A stretch of DNA of 64,000 nucleotides, from the NCBI RefSeq assembly GCF_001723175.1, contig NC_064656.1:1054001-1118000 (forward strand), in the 5' to 3' direction. How positions within the stretch are numbered: the stretch's first letter is position 1; every line of letters starts with the position of its first letter. This DNA comes from Penicillium oxalicum (taxonomy: Eukaryota; Ascomycota; Eurotiomycetes; Eurotiales; Aspergillaceae). The notes beneath the pieces are model-generated. The model was not told the DNA's origin, did no database searches, and saw nothing but the letters and a program-made list of their open reading frames with translations. This document shows positions 38,249 through 48,511 of the stretch, one piece after another. Both the position numbers and the translations under genes were made by a program.

Positions 38249-38512
38249 CGTGGTTGAGTGTTAGGTTGAACCCATTCTTCGGTCTCAGAAGGCTCCGATA
38301 GCATGGCGGTCAGTGAACTTTTTTTTCGACTGCCACATTTTCTGCCCGTCAAAAGCCCGAGGCGGGCGGCGGGCCTGCACACAGCGGAGGATCCCGCCCC
38401 CCCCGCGATTGATGCCACCGCTGATCGATGGTCGTGAACCACCACCTCTGATTTCTAGAAATCCAACAGCTACCGATAATCTTGCACATCCGCTCAAACT
38501 TTCAATTCCACA

Positions 38513-39013
38513 ATGGCTCCTCACTTGAGCAATGACGAAGTCTGTCAGCCCTGAATGAGTCGAAAATCAGGCCTCGGCTGGGGTTCCAATGCCAGGTGAT
38601 CATTTGCCATTGCGCAGCACACCGCTAACCTGGCTTCTGTTTCCAGTTCTTCACGTCCCTTGCGGGTCTACTCACAAGACCTCTCAAAGATCTCGTGGCT
38701 CCGTGTTTCTCTCTCAAAGCCCCTGGTTGACGGCGTCTCCAACTCACCACCATCGATTTTGATCCGGGCTACGGACGGCAACACCAGCGCTCCTAACCCT
38801 AAATCGACCGGCAAGGAATCCAGCATTGCCAAGAAGCCATCTTCAACAAACAAAGTCAAGTTCTCTACAGTTGTGAAGCCGGAGGATCTTGAGGCTTTCT
38901 ACACACGATATGCGGACGTTTGCAAAGCTGGAATGACTGGGTTGAAGAAGCGAGACCGCAGCAAGCGCAAGGCGAAGGGCAAAGGTGGCGCGGCCAAGGC
39001 GACAAAAGCATGA
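38513..39013 (+). CDS. SRP14: SRP14, signal recognition particle Alu-domain subunit, with interrupted reading frame
   Basis: SRP14 binds the Alu part of SRP RNA and takes part in elongation arrest. Exon 1 is 38513-38539 (MAPHLSNDE); intron 38540-38646; exon 2 38647-39013. Conserved pieces are all present but in three frames: FFTSLAGLLT, then TSQRSRGSVFLSQ, then KPLVDGVSNS to the end (FSTVVKPEDLEAFYTRYADV, GLKKRDRSKRK). Joining them needs one missing base near 38672-38679 and another near 38715-38719. Without that, translation stops early. No intron with GT-AG borders fixes it. Either the assembly lost two bases or this copy is a recent pseudogene. The intact length would be about 131 residues. 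The 5' splice site (GTCTGT) is also weak. Confidence 0.75.
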
Positions 39014-39344
39014 GGGGCTCGAGATGGATCTCCGTCATTTTTGTTTATAATAATCGATGGTTGCATGCAGCGCGCCATATCTCAGGGGACTTGTTCATAT
39101 TTGCATTTTCTGGCGTTCATTCGGCGGGTACTTGTCCTGAACCGGACGTGGTGTTGGATTGATCACAAGCTTCATCTTTAGGAGGCAGATGCCTGATAGT
39201 GCGTTGATGTGTTCTTCGGCTCCTGGGCTGGCTCTTTCTTAACCATCTAGCTAATTTTCTGATAAAAAAACGGCGTTGATGATGATCATTTGAAACTTTT
39301 CCCCCGCCCTGATTTCTGCATACACGTTCCGAACGAGTTCACGA
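39014..39344. other. Convergent intergenic region
   Basis: About 330 nt between the 3' ends of SRP14 and the P450 gene; left border of the terpenoid cluster. No gene. Confidence 0.5.
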
Positions 39345-41034
39345 CTATCCAATAGCCAAGGGAAATTGACCCTTGCCTTCCTCCACGTGGAAGCCCCATT
39401 TTACTCCGGCGTACTTTTCACGCAGCGTTGGCTTGACCGGGAACTTTCCTTTGACTGGGCCCGTGATGGAGACCATGCTCGTCTTGACCTTGGGGGGCTC
39501 TTTCCACACTCCCCCTACAGGCTCGAGATCGTACCGGAGCATGACCATGGCTACGAGAAGCAGGATTTCTGAGCTGGCAAAGTGTCGACCGGGACACACC
39601 GTTGGTGAGACGCCAAAGGTCATGAAGCCACCGGTGCGTCTCCCATCTTGTTTATCGCCCGTGCTCATGAACCGCCGCTCGTCAAAGACGGCTTGGCTCT
39701 CCCCCCACACATCAGGGTGTTGTGCGAGTGGGATGGAAGGCATATTCACAGAGTTGCCAGCCTTGAGAAGATATTTGTCCGCAAGAAGAGTGTCCTTTAT
39801 CACGATCCGCATGGGTGACGAGTTGGACCGGAATCGGAGAACCTCCTGGAATGCGGAGAGCAAAAGTGGACATTTCTCTCGAATGGAGGTCAGGTCGATG
39901 CTATGCGAGCCGTCGTCGGCCACCCTGAGCGCGTTGAGCTCGATCTCTTGGCGAAGTTCCTCCAGAAGTTGGGGCCGGGAATGGAAATCAAACATGCACC
40001 AGAACATGGCGGGGACCGTGTTGGAAACGAACGCCAAGAGCATGCTGACTTCCAGTAAGCAGTATTCTTCGAGTGAGAGGCCACTTCCCATGGTTGCCTT
40101 GAAGCGCACATTAGCCAGCTCAGAAGCTTGCTTGTGGCCATCTGCTTGGGTGTATTTGTAGACTGCATCTGCAACCTGTTGACGAGCGTAGTATGGCTTG
40201 CGCGCCAGGAGTGACGGCCAGATATTAGGCAGGAGGAGGCCGAGGCCACCTTCAAAATCCCTGCGAGAGCCGTTAGATATACAGCACCAGTTGACTGGGG
40301 GGCCTACTCGCCCGCGGGTGATTCTTCACTTACCACCAGAGGTCCTGGATCTTCTTGTCGGCGTACGGGTTCAAAGGGCCATAAGTGGCTTCAGTGCTGG
40401 CAGCCATGGTGGCATCTTTGCACCATCCGTATAGGTCGAAAGTGGAAGTCTGACTGAGTTGCTCAATAAATGGCTGAATCAACCGAATCATATGAATATT
40501 CAATTTATCCAACGGTTTCCCAACTAAAGTCGGGATCATGGAATGCATAATTCGCAGGCCCAGACCCTCACCACCCGCGTCTTTATCTCTGAGGATGTGC
40601 AAGGATTTAGGATTCTTGATCCCGGAGATGGACTTTGCACTGAACAAGAGCAGCGGACTAAAAGTGAGTGTCTTTGAATTGCGCTGAACCGCCTGAACCA
40701 GGTCGGGCGAAGTCACAACGTAGAACTTGTTGACCAGCATGTCCAAGCCGATGATGGGCTTGTCGCGGTGCTTTTTGCTAAGTGGACGAGTCAATTCGGG
40801 TGTCATATTTCCTGGGGGGAGGCAACTTCTACTTTGACCAGTTCGGCACAACACTTACGCTTGATCACCCCAATGTCCGACTCCATTCCACAAAAGGCCG
40901 AATGCGTGTCCCACGATCGGGATGCCGTTGGTCACCATGGGCGGTTCGCGAGGATCATAACGACGGCCATGGAGGAGAATCAACCCCAGCGCCACCACGG
41001 CACCGAGGATCAAAAGGTGCGTCGTCTCGATCAT
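39345..41034 (-). CDS. Cytochrome P450 with CYP7/CYP8-like features (terpenoid cluster)
   Basis: Haem-thiolate enzyme, membrane-anchored, probably oxidising the cluster terpenoid. Exons 41034-40859, 40777-40334 and 40260-39345 give 511 residues. An N-terminal anchor (LLILGAVVALGLILL) is followed by a Pro-rich hinge (DPREPP). The K-helix ExxR is E346-VL-R349. The haem ligand is Cys429 in TFGVSPTVCPGRHFA. That loop lacks the usual Gly and Arg of FGxGxRxCxG. The I-helix reads AFVSNTVPA (283-291), where most P450s have A-G-x-D/E-T-T. This N-T pattern is known from CYP7/CYP8 types such as prostacyclin synthase. The acceptor at 40778 was chosen because it restores DQAKKHRDKP in phase. Confidence 0.92.
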
Positions 41035-41107
41035 ACCGATATGGGGTTGTAAACTGGAATCACCCGATTGTCATGGCAGCCTTTGGCAATTGGCCTCTCT
41101 TTGTTAG

Positions 41108-41142
41108 AAAAAAAAGGGGGGGGGGGGGGGGGGGGGGGGGGG
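41108..41142 (+). repeat. A8-G27 homopolymer tract
   Basis: Eight A residues are followed directly by 27 G residues (41116-41142), about 75 nt upstream of the P450 start codon. It is either a true slippage-prone tract or an assembly-sensitive length. Confidence 0.85.
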
Positions 41143-42434
41143 AACGGCCAGATAATGAATGTCCGACGCGGCTGCGCATGGAGCTAACCAAACTATGGGC
41201 TGTCTACTCTCCTCGAGTACACCGCATAGTGCGTAATGCGTGCAGTTTGGAGCCGCGAGCAGCCATTAGTCAGACCAGAGTCGGTTCGAGTCAACTCCTC
41301 TTGAGGTAATGGAACTTGGTCAGTACCGAGATGTCTCAACTCCCAACGGGACCTCTCGTTGGCACCGGAGAAAGCTTAGACCATCCACTCTCCACACTTC
41401 GCTTACAGTGTTCGTTTCCGCGTTTTCTATCATCCACCATGTACTGTCTGTGCCAGTATATACTTCCAGGTAGTATATAAATTAATTTCCGGCGGGTAGA
41501 TCTTTCCTGTCTAGGCTGCCACAGCTTTTCTGAGGACGCTCAGCTTCCACAGATTCACTGAGGAAATGTCATCACCGGCTCAACTCCTGTGATCGTTGCC
41601 ACAATTGAACTCGCGCGAAGTGTTCCACACGACGGCAGGTCAGCGGACATCTCTGTGCCTAACTACCTACAGTACAGTACTGCCCTCCAAATGCATCTCA
41701 CCGCCTGTCCTATACTCACGTCACATTGAAGTGCTCCTATCGCAGATCACGACTAAAGTTCTGTTTTATGCAGTAGTCTGGAGCGTTCTTCCTCTCGTCT
41801 TTCATCGATCATTATCTAGCTTCTCTACCCAGTTCCACCTCCCCTGTCCTTACACATCCCCCATTTGACCAACATATTTTGTTGGTTCTCATCAGTAGTA
41901 TTCTCCTCATCCCACAAGACCAAGGCCGTCGAGTCGGCGAAGACCATCGGTAGTCCCGAGTCACACTCACTCGTCGTCGAGCCAGTGAGGCTGAGGGACT
42001 GTGATTCGTACCTACCATTTGAAATCTCAAATGCTGCGGTATTATTGGACCCCCTTCCTTTCTTTTCTTCGGGCAACCGCAAACGATGTCTACTGTCATA
42101 TCAGATCCGACAAGGTTGACTCCTATTCGAACCTGTTCTTTGCCGTGTCAAACATATCCCAGCCTCTCCAGGAACAACTAAATGAAGATCAAAGCCCTCT
42201 TGATGCTTCCTGTAGATTGACCTTTGCTCGTTGTCGAAACGGGTGTTTTCCGAGTGAAGCACCACGAGCTAGGTCACGTCTATCAACCAAATCAGACATC
42301 TCAGGGTCGGCAAGGGGATGAGGACGGGACTACCACGGAAGTAACAGAAATGGAGCGCCAAGAGTTGGCGAATATTATCCGGTATATGCATGCAAGGCTG
42401 AGGTTTGACTCGATTTGCCAATTGGCCATCGCTT

Positions 42435-42450
42435 GGGGGGGGGGGGGGGG
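42435..42450 (+). repeat. G16 homopolymer tract
   Basis: Sixteen consecutive G residues in gene-free DNA of the cluster. Confidence 0.85.
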
Positions 42451-42563
42451 AAAGCCCGAAATGGGTAGTTCATCCAATTAGTTGAACCATCCTTGTCCCT
42501 GGTCGAAAAAGTTTCATCTGCACCCTACTACTCTCCTTTCCTGTTCCGCCCCACTATGCCGCA

Positions 42564-42586
42564 AATAGTATTGACTCAATACTATT
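42564..42586. repeat. Perfect 23-bp palindrome
   Basis: Two 11-bp arms (AATAGTATTGA and its complement) around a single C. A second, shorter inverted repeat (ATTGA...TCAAT) overlaps its right side. It could be a dimer-type regulator site or a chance AT-rich hairpin. Confidence 0.5.
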
Positions 42587-43564
42587 GAGTACTGTCAATT
42601 TTTAGTGTACTGGCTGCCTGCTATGCCATCATTGATGTACACGCCATTAGCGTTGAAGCGCTGTTACAAAGGGAGATCGAGGATCGGAGGAATCTGGCCT
42701 CTCATCTTGTTTGGATGATCCTGTAGGTTCGTAATGTATTCTAACCGATTTGGTATTTCCCATTTCCAGAAATACGCCTCCAGCTCAGGATGGAGCAATG
42801 AGAAAGAGCGGGATAGGTGCTTGAGCAGTATGTTATTCTCAGGGCGAATGGTCCGGGTCGCTTGGGAGGTCAAGACCCAGTCGTATCCACTTAGGTACTC
42901 CTTCCGCGAGGCACATGTGTCCACAGCGGATTCTCTGAAAATTGGAATCGGTGAAACAGGCTAGCCGATTGAGCTTATACAACAGGCCTCCAATCTTACT
43001 GGGTAGCTATAGTGGCTGACCAGCAGATCGTGATGATGAAGGATTCCATCTGTGAGTGGCAAAGGAAGAACCATTTATTCCAACCTAGTAGGAGTGGAGA
43101 CTGGGTCATCTCCTGCACTGATGCGTCGGACTAGATCGCTGCCGGTCTGTCCGATCACGTGCAAGGGCTTTTCGTCAATTGAGATCAAACACAACATGTA
43201 GACGGAACAGCACACTGGCACAGATCACAATATGGCCTATGTACTGAGTACATGATCTCGAGAAGGCTCTCCACTACACTTAGAAAGTTAAGTATAAGAC
43301 AAGGTGTGCGGTCGCTCTGGATGGTGGGATCGTTCTTCCTCCTCGGAGCCCAGTGGTCTCTGTCATTGGAATGAATAACTGATCGAATGACGACGATCGC
43401 ATTCAGCAGCAGACAGTATTGATCCAAATCTGCAGCCTATCCGTTCCATGAAGCACATTCCAAGCTTTACCAGCGCTGAGTAAGAGAGGAGGGAGTCAAG
43501 AAAGGAAAGTTCAAGTCAATCTCTAGCTTTGGAAGATTTCTGGTGTTAAAGTGCTATACCGAGT

Positions 43565-44677
43565 CTATTTATCTCGCCGCGATATTTTCTTGAGAGTTGA
43601 CCGGAGGGCGACTTTGAGGTCTTCATGCTCACCTCCAATTTGATCAATCTGTGCCTCAAGATCACGTTCCTCGGCAATTTCCACCCTCCGAAAGCAATTC
43701 TCAATATCGACCTCGCAAAAGAGCTGTTTCGCCCGGTCCTCTGCTTGAACGCTGGGTCTTCCGTAGCAGAGACTGAGCAAGGCCTTCTGTTCAGAATTGC
43801 AAAGCTCAAAAGCCTTGATAGCGACCCATGAGCACTTGTTATCCCGTATGTCTGTCCCAACCTTGCCAGTAGTGTTCGGATCCCCGAACACGTCAAGATA
43901 ATCATCCTGGACTTGAAAATACCATCCCATTCGAAGAAGAACCCTTTGCACAATCTCCACGGTCTTCGGATCCGCAAGTTGAAGATAATACAGGGCCAGC
44001 ATCACGGGAAGACAGAAACTGTAGAATGCAGTTTTGTTCTCTGCGATAAATGTGTAGCGCTCCATGGTCATATCAGCGAGGTGACATTGGTCGCTGGTCG
44101 TCATGTCGGCAAGCTGACCGAGCTCTGTCCGAAATGCGGCTTCATGGAAAAGCGCCTCTAACTGGCTATAGCACGGATGATCGAGGAAGTAATGCCGTAG
44201 GAGTGCCCTAATTGATGATTTGATCAAGCACGCATCGTTCACGGCACTGAGCCCAACCCCATCTCGGCGATACCAGCAAGGTTGACCGCGACGGTACTCT
44301 GAGGCGTCCATTATGTCGTCCCAAATCAGGTATGCAGCCTGAAAGAACTCGGTGAGCCAGCCCAGGATGCTGAGATGCCGAGTCTTTCGTGGGCTCAGAG
44401 GTTGAGATGACATGAGCCGACCAGTGCTCAGGACAATGCAACCGCGGTTGAGTTTTCCGCCTTGGACGTTGTACTTCACACACTGCACCGTCCCGGATGA
44501 TCATGTTTCATAGCGTTAGTTTGGACTGTGAGACGAACAATAGAAGGGTTGGCGAAAAGCGCATACACTGAGGAATTGAGCTGAAAGTGCATCAGGAACG
44601 CCATTACGAATGAACTCATTCTCTAAATCTGTCAGGACAGACGGTAGGACAGCCTGTAGGGTGTCTCTCTCCGCCAT
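43565..44677 (-). CDS. Farnesyl/polyprenyl diphosphate synthase paralogue (terpenoid cluster)
   Basis: Condenses isopentenyl diphosphate with allylic diphosphates to give the linear precursor for the cyclase. Exons 44677-44567 and 44482-43565 give 342 residues, near the FPP synthase norm. The ATG at 44677 (MAERDTLQ) was chosen because no upstream in-frame ATG exists and the context GAGATGG is good. The intron joins AQFLS to CVKYNVQGGKLNRG, the normal FPP synthase sequence. The first Asp motif is DDIMD (92-96) and the second DDYLD (230-234); QxxxDD and KVGTDI patterns are kept. Residue -5 before the first motif is Ala (87) instead of the usual Phe. Its position next to a sesquiterpene-type cyclase indicates a dedicated, duplicated supply enzyme. 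Confidence 0.92.
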
Positions 44678-46503
44678 CTCTAAATGCGATCGATATGCCT
44701 CGGTTGCAAAAAGGCCAGGAAATTCCAACTGCCGCCAGCTTTCGGCAGTCAAAAGGAACGTATAATGAGACAAGAAGATAGACCACAGTCTTGATGAGAA
44801 GAAAAATTCTAACTAAATAATGAAGGGGTCTAGGAAATCAATCACTCCCAAGCTCCTTCCGCATAGAGAATGATGCAGAGCGGTCTTGGTAATTCCACTC
44901 CGTTTAAGGTTATTCACCACCGAGGCAAAAGAATTAGCGGGAGACCACGCTATTGAGGATCGGTCATAGTACGTAGAGATTAGTATAGAAAATAGAAGAT
45001 AAAAATAATTTTGCCGTTCTGGGAAGGTCGGAATCCTTAACAGGACACATGAGGACATAGCGGGTCAGAAGCTGTCTTCCTAACCATGAGGCGACAAATC
45101 ATTTGCTTGATTCCACCACGTTTTGTTTTGAGTATAATGTGGATCGGGGGCTGGCAGGTTGTTCATGCGAACTTGTGAATTTCTCTGCTACAGATGGCTC
45201 CTGCAATTGAGCTCGAGCCTCCGGTGTATGTAGCCACCATTATGCTGTGTAACTCAGTCTCTCAGGGTGCTGTACATGGTCACGAGGGGTTGATTGGCTC
45301 TTCCATTTTATGCGGGAGATGATCATTCACCGACCCGTCATACTAGCACAAATCATGCGTCGAGTCTACACAGTCGACCTCCATCTTCAGGATTCAGGAT
45401 GGGGGTGCAGGAAGGGTGCTTGAGAAAGTCAGGGTGTGCTGGGGATGTAAGCCACCATATGCATTCTATCATCATCGCCCTCTAGCAGATTGATCCACTT
45501 CTGTCCCAGCATGGAAAGATGGAAAAATTCCACACTACCAGATTGGCATAATGACATACCACCTGCATATGATAAACAAACTGTGTAGCGGATCGGCATC
45601 CTGGACATTCTATGCCTCTAAGTGGGTTCCTCGTGATCTATGCATTGGGTCACTGCAGGTTCTACCGTCATCCATGGGTACCTAGTAGTAATTAAATACT
45701 GCGTCTCGTTCCTATGAGTGTCTTCCAAAGAAGCTTGCCGGTTTCTGCCTCATGCAGTCAAAAGTCTTGTGCGACCTAGAAACTTTAGGCCTACAAAGAA
45801 ACATCTAGCCGTATTCAATCAATAGGTATGAGGATTTCAGCCAAGTTTTGACGTAGCTCATTATGAGTCCGAGCCAGTAAAAAATCCCTCAAGGCGACCC
45901 AGGAGGAACTCTGGTACTTCCCGTCTACATATTAGAGACAGGCCGAGTCTGTCCACCTGCATCTATTTTTTTCGAAGGCCGTGCGATCGGACCCTGCCGC
46001 TATGTATGGGTGTGACTGATTCAAGGAGCAATTCCGAGCTCCTATGACTTTCAACCGAAAATTGATAGCCCAATCTATCACGTTTTCAGGGCCTACGTGG
46101 CGGGGATCCCGAGGCATATGCCCTTGTCAGTGGCCACGGTGCTAAGATAGACTCTGTATCCAACGCCACGCACTCCCGATGGCCATGCTTTCCTACAGAC
46201 TGGAGGGACCTATACGGACAAGGGTTGGGTCTCAAAACCAGATTTTACAGATAGGGCGAAAAGCGGATAGACGCCTTAGGTTCAATATCCGAGGTTCCAG
46301 CAATAGGAACTTGATTTGATCATCTCAGTGCGTGAACAGTGGGCCAGGTCAACTGTGGAACTAAGCTGGCCGTTTGACCAAGTGACAATTTTCCGTTTCC
46401 TTTTCGAACGCAGACGAGACGGCTCACTTTAGTTGAAAGCTGATGTGAATTGATTTGTATAGGTACAATATGAAGAATGAGAGATGCTTCACCCCTCAAA
46501 CTG
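44678..46503. other. Intergenic within the cluster
   Basis: About 1.8 kb between the prenyl synthase start and the cyclase stop. Only short random frames are seen. No transporter or regulator gene is present here. Confidence 0.5.
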
Positions 46504-47570
46504 TTAATCACAGTAGGGTGGCAGATAGCCCTCGTCTTCAAATAACTCGAAAAGGTGGTAGCGGCGGTGGGAGGTACACAGAAGAATCCAACCATTGATG
46601 TAATCTCGCACTACTCTCTTCATGTCCTCTCGACTTCCCAGGATCTCATACACTGAGTGTACAACTTGCGGGGCGTAACTTGTCAAGTGTTTGAGGACGT
46701 CCAGATGGGATAGTCCGTGCGTCTCCGAGAAATTGGCCACAAAATTACCTGTTTCCTGTTCGATGATAAACTCTTTGTAGTAAGAGAGAATATCGTTCGT
46801 AAAATCAGTGAACAGGACAAGCTCTTGCACGACGGGGAAGAATCGGATCAGGTTCTCTTGTTCCGGGTAGGACGCCTTAGGCCATAGCAATGAGATGAGA
46901 ATCTCAGCTGCCCCAACTTTGGTGCGTAGAAACATCGGCATCAGTCGAGTCTTGGCTGAGAACTTAAAGTCGGACTGTTCCATCTCATATTCAATGATAC
47001 GGCCGTTGACGTAGTCGAAAGCGGACTTGATGATTGTCGAATGGCAATAAGGTCCGTAAAACCGGCCAAGATATCGAAGGTGTTTATCGAAGCCGTTAAG
47101 TAGCGGGTGATGATGATCGTTGTTGAGCGCAAAACTGACAGAAAGTTAGTTCAAAGTGCTTCTCATCTTGAACGCTCTTTATCGAGCTCCACTGACTTTT
47201 GACAAAAGGAGCGAAGTTCGTCAAGGAATGATAACGCAATATCATCCACTAGGAACATGTAGAGAAATTGAATGGCGCAAAGAACTTTGTTCTCGAATGG
47301 CAGGGATTTATAGGCGTTGAGAGTGAGGGTCACCGATAGCTTCAGAACGCGATGGACAGCTTTTTCAATCTTCGGTCCCAGATTCTGGGATTTGAAATAT
47401 GCCCAGACGGCGACTTCAAGCTCCGAATCCTTGACAAGTGGTGCGTGGCGGTCAAAGTCGACTCCCTCGAGAAACGATTTGATCAACGACTTGATCACAT
47501 CTTTATCGGTAGATTCACCAGTATCGAGGCCATGGTAGACGAAAGCACTTTCTGGACGAACAGAAGACAT
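46504..47570 (-). CDS. Terpene cyclase of the trichodiene-synthase (TRI5) family
   Basis: Class I terpene cyclase that ionises farnesyl diphosphate with Mg2+ and closes a ring system. Exons 47570-47197 and 47134-46504 give 334 residues; an in-frame ATG at 47618 would add 16. The intron has a GTCAGT donor and an ACTAAC branch point. The Asp-rich region is VDDIALSFLDEL (D109, D110, D117). The NSE triad is NDILSYYKE (N238, S242, E246). A basic RRY motif lies near residue 315. These match the TRI5 family, whose members make trichodiene and other sesquiterpenes. The exact product cannot be told. At 334-350 residues it is somewhat shorter than better-known members. The upstream 0.94 kb is shared with the divergent fusion gene. 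Confidence 0.9.
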
Positions 47571-48511
47571 TTTCACTGGGCGAATATGTTTCTCGAAAAG
47601 AATAGACGAGGTCGGCATCTCCTCGCTCCTTGTCCCGGGACGAGACTTAATTATAGCATACCTTGGTAGCTATACCAGCCTCCAGACTATGACTAAAACA
47701 AAAAGTTGTATCGCGATAGGTGCAAAGAAATTTCATTGTTGTCATTACTTTGGCCTCCTGAGCCATGCCTCTCGCCCTGAGAGCAATCTTTGCTTGCGTC
47801 ATTCGATATCCACATCTTGGAGACAAAGTGTCTTGATCCATACCTGGATTTTGACTTGCTCGCTTCCGTGCGATACATCATATGCCGCATTTCAGGAGAG
47901 CTAAAGGGGGAACTGGTGGAGCTGATGCATCATGCAGTTGGGCCTCATGGATCCCATTCATGACATTCTTGCCTCGCAGAGGAGTGAGAAAAGGTTGCCT
48001 GACGTGGTGATGCAGCTACATGCATGGACTTCTGCATCTCTAAAAACTTAAAATTGCGCACGTAGAGTGAATACCGATCATTTATTTCCAATGCAGCAAA
48101 CTACTTACATGGAGTACGACGATCAGCTTGGCAGGAATTATTCAATAGTTCTTCCAGAGTCCGGACGTGCGGTATCACTTGTGTCGGTCAATCATGCCCG
48201 AATATCTCCGTCGTATACTTTTTATGCATGACCTAGACCTCAATGAAGTACGATGACTTCATGGCGGATGATACAAACCTCCGAGTATGATTTGGCAAGC
48301 CAAAATTAGTGGATTTTCGGGTCAGCTTGCTCACAAGAGGCGCCTTGGTGTTCCGAAAAACCGCACAGGCAGAGATGACGGTTAATTTTAAGGAACAGGA
48401 GAATGATAAGAATGCGTCTTTCACCGCTGGAAACCCACGATTGACAACAGACTACAAGAATCCCCGCCCTTTTCCATAGCGAGACAACCTCGCCAAACAT
48501 TGGGCACCGAG
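47571..48511. promoter_or_regulatory. Bidirectional promoter region of cyclase and fusion gene
   Basis: About 0.94 kb between two divergent start codons, so cyclase and fusion enzyme are probably co-regulated from here. A TGACGT word lies near 48000. No operator could be assigned with confidence. Confidence 0.5.

Larger units (their letters stand above)
41035..43564. other. Gene-free stretch inside the terpenoid cluster
   Basis: About 2.5 kb between the P450 and the prenyl synthase. No frame here has family support. It holds two long G runs and a 23-bp perfect palindrome, listed separately. It may contain remnants of a lost gene, but I could not recognise any. Confidence 0.5.

Noticed and set aside
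38666..38719. Possible 54-nt intron that would repair SRP14
   Set aside because: Its GT-AG borders give the wrong phase (immediate stop) and would delete the conserved SRGSVFL segment.
47941..47947. TRI6-like YNAGGCC word in the cyclase promoter
   Set aside because: The 7-mer is degenerate and single here; such words also occur inside coding DNA nearby, so it carries no weight.
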